A stretch of DNA of 64,000 nt from Trema orientale (Eukaryota; Streptophyta; Magnoliopsida; Rosales; Cannabaceae), in assembly GCA_002914845.1 (NCBI GenBank), contig JXTC01000079.1:607702-671701 (forward strand), read 5' to 3'. Below are positions 45,290 through 55,950 of this stretch, one piece after another. How positions within the stretch are numbered: position 1 is the stretch's first letter; every line of letters begins with the position of its first letter. A program made the position numbers and the translations under genes. The notes beneath the pieces are model-generated. The model searched no databases, was not told the DNA's origin, and was given only the letters and a program-made list of their open reading frames with translations.

Positions 45290-46140
45290 TTGTTAAAAAA
45301 GTTTCAGTGTCACTGGTAGCACTCTCTTTTATATTTTTTTTCCCTTAATATATATATATATATAATACACAGTATATCGTAATCTGATTGCTACCTGGGT
45401 ATCTATATGACAGCTGATATCCCATATGCGACAATCCTGTAATTTTCACCCCTATCATTATTATGGCAAAATGAGATTTTGGCTCTTAAATTTGAACATT
45501 TCCATGACTTCTTAATATATCTTTTAAATTGGACAACGATATTGTTTGATAATCTCATCTTTCCAGATCTATTGGTGTTGTAATCTTTTGAACTCGTCGA
45601 ATTATTCAATAGCTAGACATTGCTCCTTGGAGTAGCATAATTGAACCATATTATAAAGTCGTTTGTGTCTATATACTTAATCTGCATATTCGGTAATTGA
45701 ATTAATTTACATTAGCTAAATTTGGGCCAACAGCTAAAACATATGTAACTGATCGAAGAAGTAAAGGAAGTTAGGATGTACCAGGAACGATAAAAATGTA
45801 CCCCTTTGAGATGTTTAGTGGAATAAGAGAGTTCTATATTAGAAATTTTAGGACACCTATCAGCGGAATTACTGAAAGGAGCAAAATATGTAGTCAACTT
45901 AAGAATTAAAGTAAATTGAACTGATTATCAGTCTTTTTCAGGTCAAATGATTAAAATGCTGTCAAACAAACAATTGGTTTCGTTTAAACACAAGCCACCA
46001 AATCGTGTAAATTAAAGAGTACCAAACCTCTCCATTCCATTATAATACTCAAGCAGAATATAAACCAGTTTCATTGGTTCACGAACAGAATCAAGCCTCA
46101 TCTTAGTCTGAAAGGGTAAATGAATTTAAGTAGAGATCCG
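45290..46140. other. Convergent intergenic region, no gene seen
   Basis: Lies between the plus-strand 14-exon gene and the minus-strand F-box gene, so it holds two 3' ends. A TA run at about 45350-45362. No other feature was recognised. Confidence 0.4.
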
Positions 46141-46141
46141 T

Positions 46142-47360
46142 TCAACCAATGTAGTAGTCTAGAAAATCTGTCTCAGGTCTACCCAGATTCAGATGATCAT
46201 CCCATTCCCAGCGCTTCGTAAAATTTTGACGGTACTTTAACAGTCCAAGGACCTTCAGAGCCGGGAATTTATTACTGAAAAGCTCGTAATCTTGAATATA
46301 GATGTAACACTCTCGGATATCCAAAAACTCGAGTTGAGGACAGCCGGAGAGTATCTTGAATACACCTTCGGCACTGACATATAGATAAGCTATTCCGAGG
46401 TGCTTGAGCGTAGGCATTGTGGCTGCTATAGCAAAAGCCTCTTCGTTTCTAGAGCTTTTGCGATTAGGATCCCATATATGCAAGTTTCGGTCCAACCTTG
46501 TAAGATTCTTGCAGTGATAACCAATTGTGCGAAGAGCAGCGCTTCCTATGTTGCTACAGTAGCTCAAATCCAAGTAAGTCACTGTGGAGAGTTTACCAGC
46601 AACAAGTTCTATTACTGAGTTACTAATTCGACTCGTAGGCAGCCTTAGTGTCCGGAGTGATTGTGCGCTTGCAACAAGAAGGATAAAGTTAAAAATAATA
46701 TTCTCAAGTAATTAACATATATAATCTCGACAAATCCTCTTTTTATTTTCTTTTTGATATTAGTCCTACCGCTGAACCCTATTATCTTTCGGAGGTAAGA
46801 AACTCTAGCATACTGCTACGTTGGACCCATGAGGAATCGAACCCCGATCTCATAGGAACAAACCATGGGTCTGACCTCTCGATATACCTCTCACAGATCA
46901 AATTATCTAAACCAAAATGAAATAAATTTCGACTAAACTGACTCGCAAAAGGTACAACAATGTACTGAGTAATAAACCCTACATCAAACTTAAAAGGGAG
47001 ATTTAAGAAAATGGCAAACCGTATCTGGATGAGAGGATGTACTTACTGCTCAGTAATTATGGACAAGCTATAGTCATTAGGGAGACCGACAGAGCAGAGC
47101 GTATGAAGTCGGCCTGAACTTCTTTGTAACAGCATTCGAAGCAATCCGTTAAAGGTCTCAGACTTCAAACTATCGGACAGTCTTTCAAAATCTAACTCCA
47201 GCCAGAAATCTAAATAGGTATTAATAACTCTTCTCCATGACTTGCAAACACCTGGAATGACACCAACTTTTTCTAGTAGTGGTAGTTTCATGAAGATTAG
47301 TACAAGTGCTTCGGGTATTAGTTCCTCCCAAAGTGGTAACAACTCGTTGTGTTCCTCCAT
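46142..47360 (-). CDS. FBW2: F-box/LRR protein, FBW2-like
   Basis: Two exons (47360-47047 and 46667-46142) give 279 aa. Residues about 10-55 form an F-box (WEELIPEALVLIFMKLPLLE, VCKSWRRVI), expected to bind SKP1/ASK in an SCF ubiquitin ligase. Leucine-rich repeats follow: SLRTLRLP, LSTVTYLDLSYCSNIGSAAL, IGYHCKNLTRL, EEAFAIAATMPTLKHLGIAY, VSAEGVFKILSGCPQLEFLD. The layout matches Arabidopsis FBW2/SKIP-type proteins, slightly shorter at the C-terminus. The codon across the splice becomes His, giving ITEHAQSLRTL. Just before the ATG is a ttttttcag acceptor, suggesting a 5'-UTR intron with a leader exon near 48400-48480. An upstream GTG was not used as start. Confidence 0.85.
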
Positions 47361-47364
47361 CACA

Positions 47365-48500
47365 ACTGAAAAAAAATGATAAGAGTGACCATCTTTTTTT
47401 AACGAAAGGAAAAATCACGAAAAGCTTAACCAGACAAATATGCTATGCTAGATTCTCATATGATAACAAACAATTAATTAGGATAAGAAAGTTGGAAAAT
47501 TTGATATGACCTGACAAGCCCAGAAAAGAAATCATAATTTATACAATATCCTAAGCTTCTATATGTATATATATAGCTAGTACGTCATCCTAAAAAATCT
47601 CATCAACATTTCTATAACTTACATGAACTTAAAAAATGGAAATCGTTATGATTCTCAAAGAACTAAACTCTCCAATGAGTATCCACTATCTTGTAAGGCG
47701 CTCGCACCTTGATCAAAAAGCCTTGGATTGGCTGGATTCACCCATAGAGTTATAAGGTACGCATCTCTCTAACCTTATAACAATTTTTTTAGCAACAGAA
47801 AAAATATATATATATATATATATATATATAATCAAGTCTACAGTTTTCTTGGTAACTCGGGTTCTTATCCTTATTAATTTCATCTTGCAGCATTTAGAGT
47901 AATTCATCTCACTTTTTGAGTGTTACTATGAGCATAATTTCCCCAATTTCTCATTTTATTTTTTCATGCCAAAATGTAGATTAATATATGTTTATATATA
48001 TACATACAATATATGCTTCCCAACCTAATAGATATTTTTTTAATCTATCGATAAGTATTTGTTTTTTTAGTCGTTAGATTATCCAAAATTTCTATTATTT
48101 GAATAGTTAAAAAAAAAATAAATAAATACACATTATTTAATATTTTTCACTCTCCATATTTTATCATGAAAAGACGTTAATTTTTATTGTACAAAATAAT
48201 ACTATAAATAGATAAAAAAATACAAAAAATACTATATATATATATTGGTTTCCGATTATGGAAAAGAAATCTAGATGCTAAATGGAATGCTAAGAAACCC
48301 AGGAGAATACATATTAATCAATTGAAAAGCAAATTAAGAAAGAAGCTAACACATAAATTGTATGGACAAAAAATAAATTAAAAGAAAGGAAAGAAATTAC
48401 CGAAAATATTAGGCGAGGAAGAAAAAAGATTCAGAGAAAATTATATAAAGTCTACGGAATTTCTTGGATCCCAATGGACCGGAACGGTGTATTGTTTGTT
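47365..48500 (-). other. Probable 5'-UTR intron and promoter of the F-box gene
   Basis: Sequence upstream of the F-box start codon, beginning with a pyrimidine-rich acceptor. It includes a (TA)n run at about 47803-47830 and a MITE-like block at 48028-48240. The leader exon position is inferred, not shown. Confidence 0.4.
48028..48240. mobile_element. Small MITE, family with TCGTTAGAT motif
   Basis: Wording 'aatctatcgataagtattt', 'TCGTTAGATTATCC', 'gaatagttaaaaaa' and 'aaataaatac' in the same order as at 22705-22910. It lies in the presumed 5' leader/promoter region of the F-box gene. Ends are approximate. Confidence 0.5.
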
Positions 48501-48594
48501 TGAGTGAGAGGAGATGGTCAAAGGCTCCTTTGACCTAAAGTGAGAGAGAGAGAGAAGGAGAAACGTAAACAAAAAGTATAATAATAAAAAAAAA

Positions 48595-48985
48595 GGGCGC
48601 GTCTACAGTAGGGGTGCCCCTATGTGGGACCCTGTCTATTCACCGTTGGATGGGAATCTGTATATAAATAGATTCTCCACAGATTCTCGTTATTCCCCAC
48701 AGATTCCCATCCAACGATAATTAAGGCATGACCCTACGTAGGGACGCCCCTACCGTGGCCATTCCCAAAAAAAAAATAGGGCTTCTAACGAGAGATAGGG
48801 GGGAAACGTAAACAAAAAGTATAATTAAAAAAAGAGGATGGAGGGGCCATGTCTTAATTATCGTTGGATGGGAATCTGTAGGGAATAACGGGAATCTATG
48901 GAAAATCTATTTATATACAGATTCCCATCCAACGGTGAATAGACAGGGCCCTACGTAGGGGCGCCTTTACTGTAGACGCGCCCTT
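48595..48985. mobile_element. Head-to-head pair of palindromic MITEs
   Basis: Arm 1 (48595 to about 48765) starts GGGCGCGTCTACAGTA and arm 2 (about 48845-48985) ends with its reverse complement, TACTGTAGACGCGCCC. Each arm is itself palindromic: CCGTTGGATGGGAATCTGT at one side and ACAGATTCCCATCCAACG at the other. A direct repeat (gaaacgtaaacaaaaagtat) lies before arm 1 (48560) and again between the arms (48804). This suggests a two-step insertion or a local duplication with inversion. It lies just upstream of the F-box gene. Confidence 0.85.
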
Positions 48986-48993
48986 AAAAAAAA

Positions 48994-49448
48994 GGCTTAT
49001 TGGCATCATTAGTCCTCAAACTTTAGGTACTTTAGCACATCGATCCCAAACTTTATTCTTTTAGTATTTAAGTCCCCAAACTTTGAATTTATTTGCAGCA
49101 CTAGTCCTCAAGTCAAATTCCGTTAGTTTCACACTTAAAATGTCACATGACAGGCGTATGTTTTTTTTTTTTAAAGCAAACATATGACTTATTTTATTGA
49201 AAATAAAAAATTTTCAATTAAAATAAATTAAAAAGTATTATAAAAAAAAGACAATAACAACTTTCCTTGGAAGACACGCACAAGGGGTGGCGGCCTTGTC
49301 GCGTTGCAAGTGATGACGATCATTTTTGCTTATATAATTTGAAGCAAATAAAGAGAACTAGTTTGGGTACTTAAATACCAAAAAAATAAGTTTGGGGACT
49401 AATATGCAAAAGCACCCATAATTTGAGGACTAGTGATGCTAATAAGCC
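48994..49448. mobile_element. MITE with GGCTTATT termini, 455 bp
   Basis: The left end is GGCTTATTGGCATCATTAG followed by TCCTCAAACTTTAGG. The right end read in reverse is GGCTTATTAGCATCACTAG followed by TCCTCAAATTATGGG. The interior shows further paired words (ggcacttaagtcccc-like on both sides) and no coding frame. It abuts the MITE pair to its left. Confidence 0.85.
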
Positions 49449-49479
49449 AAAGTGCTTCTTAAAAAAAATCAGGCTCAAA

Positions 49480-50830
49480 GTAGGAAAAATTAAAACATTC
49501 TGAATTTATTTAGAACTATATCATTGTTAAAAAGTTTATTTGGAAAAAAAATTATACTTTTCGAAAATAATTAGAAAAATACTACTTTTCAATGCCTCAG
49601 CAACTTGTCTAAGTACCTTATCAATTTGTTAAAAGTGATTTTTTTTAATTATTTTTAAAAGTGATATTTTTCTAACTAAATCTAGGATTTTTTTTTTGGA
49701 AAATGTACCATATAAAATCAAATTTTCCCTCAAAAATATTATAAAAAGGAGAAGTAATTAAATGAATGACCTTATTGTCCTTAAGATATTCAAAAGTCTC
49801 TTTAATTCCTAAAATTTAATTTTTATTGTTTTGGTTCTTGAATTATAAAAAGTGGGGTTATTGCAAAAAAAATCTTGAAGGGGGTTAAATGCAAAAACAA
49901 ATCTTGAAGCATACACTTTTTTTATGTAAACCCTAAATTTTGAGTTTTACAAAATTATACTTCCAAGTGTCAAATTTTGAAAAAATATATCCTGTGATTA
50001 CAAAATAAAGAATTTACACCTTCTTAAATACACAACAAGTGATTTGAGATTTGCTAATATTTGTTTCTAAACATGAATATCGTATTGAAACTCTCGACAG
50101 CTTATTTGTTTTATTCTTTCGTTTTAGTTTTATCTCATTTTCTTCTTGATTTATTATTTTTTCATTCTTTTTCGGTTGTTTGTTAACAAGGATATGAATG
50201 GTAATTTTGTCCTCCAATAGCATAAGTCATTTAAAATTAATGCGGAGGATATAATTTTGCAAAAACTTAGGGTTTAAATGCTAGAAAGTGCATATTTCAT
50301 GGTCTTTTTTTTTTCGGTTGGATTGCAGAATGGCCATCTTTCGGCCCAAAACACAGTACATGTCCAAACCCAAAACTAATAGCAATATGTCCAGCCTTCC
50401 GACCCGTTGAAAATTTAAACCGATTATACCCTTCAAGTAGCCCAAAACTCGAGCCCATTTTATCGCCATTTTCCCTTCTTTTGTCCCTCATCCCTGTCAC
50501 TTTCTCACTTTTTCCCTTTCTTGATCACGATTCCACAAAATTTTCTCTCCAATTTTTGTTCTCCACGAAAATCATCTCTAAAAAAATCCTCTCTCCAAAT
50601 CACGAAAAACCCGAGCGAAGAAATTATATATACCAAGGAAAAAGTCAATCAAAGTTACAACTCTAAATCACATTCCAAAATATCCTCAAATATCTCCCAA
50701 AAAAATAGCTCAAATTTTTTGTCAAGATTTCTTCGACAAGAATCATCGGCCCATAAGAATTAAACCTAGGGTTCATCTTCAAAAAGGAATAAAACTCTGA
50801 CTTCCCAACGTATATGTTTATATATATATA
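49480..50830. other. Intergenic, AT-rich repeat then anonymous sequence
   Basis: 49490-49700 is another copy of the AT-rich 'agaaaaatactacttttc' repeat. 50280-50770 is slightly GC-richer with overlapping short frames on both strands but no domain and no consistent splice structure. Nothing can be supported as a gene. Confidence 0.3.
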
Positions 50831-50837
50831 TGGGCAC

Positions 50838-51045
50838 CATTTTTTTTTTAACCTATGCATAAGTATCAATTTGGCCAATGAAAATTTATCATGCATATTT
50901 TTTTATAGTAAAAAGTAAGAGAGAGAAATAATATTAATGATGCACATCTTTTTATGCATCTCATTGTAGCCATTAGATCACTATTAGATGATAATCCAAT
51001 GGTTAGAAAAAAATACCTACGCATAGGTAAAAAAAAAAAAAAAAA
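50838..51045. mobile_element. Small MITE with CCTATGC termini
   Basis: A T-run then AACCTATGCATAAGTAT at the left, answered by ATACCTACGCATAGGT and an A-run at the right. The inner right side, in reverse, reads like the TCGTTAGAT block of the MITEs at 22705 and 48028. Confidence 0.65.
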
Positions 51046-51049
51046 CCCT

Positions 51050-51860
51050 ACTGGATTGGCAACCTATATATATATGTATATATATAAATACATGCATTTT
51101 GGGTTTTAGTGCATAGCTTACATTATTTGCTCAATTTTCTTGGATAATTGCTTGCAATGAATTAGAGCTTAAACTTAACTAAATCTTGGAAATTTTGGTT
51201 CATATACACCCTCTGCTTGATTTGGTTCAAATCTAGTCATTGATTTGATCGATGTAAGGGATACTAATGTCCCCGATTTGTGTTTGGTATATATTTGTCT
51301 ATGTGTTTGATTCATAAATTGTACGATTTCGACTTTGGAGAAAATTCTTCGTTTCATAACGAAAAACTTAGGTTCCACCTTCACAAAGTAAAAAATTATG
51401 GTTTCCCAAGAAATATATATATACCCATATATATAAACATATATACATGTTAGCTGTAAGTACATAGTTTACATTATTTGCTTAATATTCTTAGATAATT
51501 ACTTGGTTAATTTTTGATTCATATATGTTCTCTAGTTTTGGTTCAATTCTACTTATTGATTTGAGTTTATGTTCAAGCAAGTGATGCTAAATTCTTCGAT
51601 TTGTTTTTGGTATATATTTGAACGATTTGTATTTTCGTATTTGCTTAATTTCTGCTGGAAAAATTTGTCATAATACAAATTATTAAAAAAAAAAAGAATG
51701 AAATATGTCAATATACTAAAATTTTGTGCCTGCTAGTCTCTATGATAAGTTTTCTTAGAATATATCACTTTTGGTATATAGAAACGCAATATTTTTTATT
51801 TGAGTACATAGAAATATATAGGTACAGTTCATAATATTACTAATTTGGTATATGTATTAT
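51050..51860. other. Anonymous AT-rich sequence
   Basis: Contains two diverged copies of a phrase 'tacattatttgct(c/t)aat(a/t)ttctt(g/a)gataatt' near 51120 and 51470, so it is partly a direct duplication. No gene was seen. Confidence 0.35.
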
Positions 51861-51864
51861 CATG

Positions 51865-53290
51865 ACTGGAAATCGAAAGTCGTGACTTTTAATAATTTTA
51901 AGTGAAAATATAATAAAATATTAATTTTACGAAATTTACGAGAAATCAAGTATATTAGATTATTTCGTTTTATTCCTCAAATTATTATGAATTCCATAAT
52001 CATTAAAACTCTTATTAGTTTTTAAGTACTTAAGAAAAATACCCGTTAAAGTTCAAAAAAATTTCTAGCTATCTCATTTGGATACTTGTTAAGATATCAT
52101 AAATTTTTAATAAATTGAGTTCAACTAAAAACTTTAGTCTAATGTCCAAAATAATTTACATAAAATCACTTGTAATATCAAATTCTCAAATTAATAACAA
52201 AACCAATCTCATACATCTACTTTGTAAATTTACTAATCTTGGCTAAATAGTTGAACAAAGAAAGAAAGTTAACAGGGTATAGACACTCTACTAGAGAAGA
52301 AGAGTAGGAAAGCAAGTACAAGAAGTTAACAGGATATAGACACCCTACCAGAGAAGAGGAGTAGGAAAGCAAGTACAAGAAGTTAACATGATATAGACAC
52401 CCTACCAGAGAAGAGGAGTAGGAAAGCAAGTACAAGTTACACAGCTTGTCTAACTACCAGGATGACTACATCAAACAGACAAATATCCTAAAGTGAGAGA
52501 AGTGAGCATTCACATGCTCAGTAGAAATTCAATTACCTTTATGAATAGATGCAATTTTAACAAACCTGCATAGTTAATACCATTTCTAAAATTCATTTAT
52601 AAACCAAGTTTATAAAACAATTGATATGAAAAATAATCACATATTCAGCACCAAAACTAGAAATACATGATTGTGCGTATCATACATCAAACAATGTAAA
52701 TGAATGAGCTTTCATCTTCTCATCACAGCCCTATAATACCTCTTACCAAAAGTACCTAACATCCTGATAATACCCGAAGGTATGTTAGCCAAAAATCTAT
52801 GCAGGGGCCTATATCTTTCACCTAACACTGCAGCAACTCGCCAGTAATCTAAACTACCATGATGCAATAATGAAACTCAAGTGTGTGATCCTATGGTATG
52901 TACATCATGTAATAGAATATGTAATAACTATGCAAAATATAACCAAACAATACTGTAAAAATTCACTTAACATTATTCTAGGATTTACTGTAACATGGGC
53001 AGCTCTCCTCTGTATTACCCTATAATCACAATTTAAAAATATGTATATAAAAGCACACAGTCCAATCCTAATATAATCTAATGTGTTTCTAATTTATTAA
53101 ACTATCACGTAAGCATGATTTTCATAAATCAATTATAATATAATTATAAATCAAAATAAGTATAAAACTAGGAAATTGAACCTCTATCTCGATATAGTAG
53201 CTATACCAAGCTAACGATACTCGAAGAAATTCCCATTGGATACTTGGGTACACGGACGGTCGTTTCAGAATTCCGGTAAGCTCAATTGAA
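51865..53290 (-). repeat. Dispersed LTR-like repeat X, copy 1 (reverse)
   Basis: On the minus strand it aligns by eye with the plus-strand copy at about 61040-62440. From the left it reads 'ttaccggaattctgaaacg', 'gtatccaatgggaatttctt', 'gaggttcaatttcctagttt', then 'tattttggacattagactaa' and a terminal 'ccagtcatgata'. No coding domain was found. It may be an LTR or part of a non-autonomous element; the class could not be decided. Confidence 0.65.
52264..52434. repeat. 57-bp minisatellite x 3 inside repeat X copy 1
   Basis: Three near-identical units of the form (a)gaagttaaca(g)gatatagac accctaccagagaagagg agtaggaaagcaagtaca. The corresponding place in the copy at 62000-62040 has a single unit. 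The open minus-strand frame it creates (repeated YLLSYSSSLVGCLYPVNF) is a by-product. Confidence 0.95.
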
Positions 53291-54585
53291 AAAGTGATAT
53301 TTTTGTAACTTTCGAATTTTTAAACCCATTTAAGGCTCGGAACCTCGAAATTGAATTCTTACTTCGAATTTGGACTCACTGAGGTCGAGAGACGAACTTT
53401 GATATAAAATTTGACTATATTTCCAAACCGTACTACTTGCACTCCCTGATTTATACTTGAATTTTGGGACGAAATTCTTTTAAGGACGGGAGGAAGTAAA
53501 ATCCAAATTTTAAAGGGGTAATAAGGACATTTAAATCTAAGGGTATTTTGGTAAATTATGATTTTTAGAATAATTAAATAAAAATATTTGAAATGTATTT
53601 GGACCATTTAAAGTCTAGGTTCATTTGGGTCTATATGTAAAGAAAAATTTAAAATAAAGACTAAAGCACAATTACAAAAGGACATAATTGAAAGGAATTT
53701 TCAAAAATTGGGTAAAAAGTGCAATTAGCATAAACAGTTCCCATTAAACCAGGAACTGACACGTGGCTCTACAGTACCTCTAGTTACCATTAAATCCCTT
53801 ATTTTCTCCTTTTTTTTTCCCCGAAACCCCCGAGACTCCCTCCTGCTGATGTCCGCTTTTTGCCCTTATGCACCATCTCGCCTTGTTCGTCGGAGGAAGA
53901 TGAAGATAACTCGACAAATCGAGTCGTGTTTCGAGCTTTGGTGCTCGAGTTTGGGGCTTCCAAAAATACCATCTTCGGTACGGTTTTCCGGCCAAAAATC
54001 CAGCGTCTGGCCACCAACCCCGTCACTGCCGACGTGTTTCACCTTCTGTTGAGCTCGCCGATTGACTCCACTAGGTCACGGCTATTGATTTGTTGTCGGT
54101 GAGCATTATGTCACTATTACCATATTTAATTATTTAATTTGTGGTAGTTTTATAATTATTTTGCAAAATAAATTAATTAACCAAGATCAGTAAACTTACT
54201 AAGTGAATGTATGAGGATGGTTTTGTTATTAATTTGAGAACTTAAAACTTCAAGCGATTTTATGTAAATTATTTTGGACATTAGACTAAAGTTTTCAGTT
54301 GAACTCAATTTACTAAAAATTTATAATTTCTCTACAAGTATTCAAATGAGAAAGCTGAAAATTTTCTTAAACTTTATCGCGTATTTTTATTAAGTAATTA
54401 AAAACTAATAAGAGTTTTTATAGTTATGGAATTCATATTGATTTGAGGATCAAAACAAAATTATCTGATACTTGATTTCTCCTGAATTTCGTAAAATTAA
54501 CATTTTATTATATTTTCACTTAAAATTATTAAAAGTCACAACTTTGGATTTTCGGTCGTCATATGTATCGGTTCTGATATAATTT
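53288..54585 (+). repeat. Dispersed LTR-like repeat X, copy 2 (forward)
   Basis: Starts at the junction with copy 1 ('gaaaaagtgatatttttgta') and matches 60740-60865 ('taactttcg(g)a', 'ttcgacttcgaatttgga', 'gatataaaat'). It then has a GC-rich middle (53800-54100) and ends like 62040-62440 ('gatgtatgaggatggtttt', 'attttggacatta(g/a)acta'). The frames at 53780-54102 overlap on both strands and are treated as repeat. Confidence 0.6.
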
Positions 54586-54589
54586 ATTT

Positions 54590-55540
54590 AGTACATATAT
54601 TTACTTTGGTATAAATTTAAATATAGTTCATAATTTTAATGTTCTAATATATATAAATTCAGATAGTGTTCATAAATTTGAGTGAATTGAAGGGTTTTTC
54701 TAGTACATATAGCTTAGATTTGAGATTTCTGTTTATATCATTAATGATCTTTAGTTAGTCATATTTGAATTCTGAAATTTGATTGATCATATGTACATGG
54801 TTCATATGATCTTTTAGAGGCATATATACTGGAATTTGAATTCTGATGAATGATATACCATACAGGAGTGCTTGGTTTCAATTTAGGTTAAAAAGGGAGA
54901 GTTTTCTAATATTTCATGTTTCTGGTTCATATTTATAAACCAATGACATATATTTTTTTAATTTCTCTATTTTGTGGTTCATAATTGTTACACATATATG
55001 TATATATTGAGCTGAAATATATATGGATTCAGTCGGGTATATATATATTTATATATATTTACCAGTAATAAGTTTGATATAGGTTCATTAACATAAGGTT
55101 TAGTAGCTTTGGTATATAGAAGAGGACATTGATTTGTCTTTACGAACAACAACTACTATTATGTATGTATATATGAAACTGAGCAAAAGATTTTATAGCT
55201 TATAATGAGCTGTTGTCTCAAATACAAATATGCTCGGTATATATAAATGTGATTCTTATTTACGAGTTTCTAGTTCTTGTATGTATAACTATTTTCTACT
55301 ATAGATTGTAGGAAAATTATGGAGTACTTAGTACCCGAAGATAAATGGTCTGGATTAAAAAAGTACAAGTTTAATCCAGAATAAGCATATTGCAAGAACT
55401 AAACAAGAAATTGAGCGAAAAACAGGGGGAAAAAATAAAAAGAGTTCAAAAAAAGTGTTTCCGGCCACTTTTTAGACATCAAAGTAAACAATAGCATTCC
55501 CACCTAATACATCACCTGGTAGTATGACAATGCCAAGCCG
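54590..55540. other. Anonymous AT-rich sequence
   Basis: TA-rich, no recognisable exon or repeat end. Several 'catatatatgtatata'-type words. Confidence 0.3.
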
Positions 55541-55544
55541 AAAA

Positions 55545-55950
55545 CAAAGATGAGCTATCGTTCAACATTGTTGGAAGGAAATATACATTTGGCTTGAAGG
55601 AGTTTACTGCAATCATGGGATTGAAGACAAAGGGGAGAGTGAAGCTAGAAAAGGGAGAGCTAAAAAAACGAGGTTCAGAAAACTATTTGGAAAAAATAAA
55701 AGCCAAAGATGAACGCAAAAGAGAAAAATCAGAAAAATGTGGAAAAATCAGTGCAAAAAAAGCATGTCAAAGTTGCATTTGAATCCTACAGTGGAAGAAA
55801 TGATGTTCAAGCTGGCCAAGCTCCATATTGTAGAAAACTTTTTGTCTGGGAATCAAAGATAGAAAAAGCTATCAAAATTGAATATATAGACATGCTAGAT
55901 GTCTATATTCGAAGTTTGCGGAATATTACTGGAGGAGAGTAAGATATAAA
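55545..55950 (+). pseudogene. DUF1985-type MULE relic, C-terminal part
   Basis: Reads NIVGRKYTFGLKEFTAIMGL near 55560-55620, then in shifting frames PTVEEMMFKLAKLHIVENFL and, in another frame, KAIKIEYIDMLD. The first phrase fits the 'G..(V/Y)(R/T)FGL.EFA..TGL' end of DUF1985, and the second the following helical region with E.I..(V/L)D. Frameshifts and stops interrupt it. It matches the part of the domain that is missing from the relic at 35374-36553, but is 19 kb away. Confidence 0.45.

Noticed and set aside
46790-46920. tRNA-like wording (gaatcgaaccccgatctc) in the F-box gene intron
   Set aside because: Only a T-arm-like phrase; acceptor stem and anticodon arm cannot be assembled. The phrase is common in plant repeats.
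48595-48985. MicroRNA gene hypothesis for the hairpin
   Set aside because: Arms are far longer than a typical precursor and are themselves MITEs; small-RNA data would be needed, so it is kept only as a MITE pair.
52217-52435. 72-aa minus-strand frame with threefold protein repeat
   Set aside because: Created by the 57-bp minisatellite inside repeat X; no start context or homologue recognised.
53780-54102. Overlapping frames on both strands in repeat X copy 2
   Set aside because: GC-rich part of a dispersed repeat; the frames are not shared with copy 3 in the same reading frame as far as can be judged by eye.
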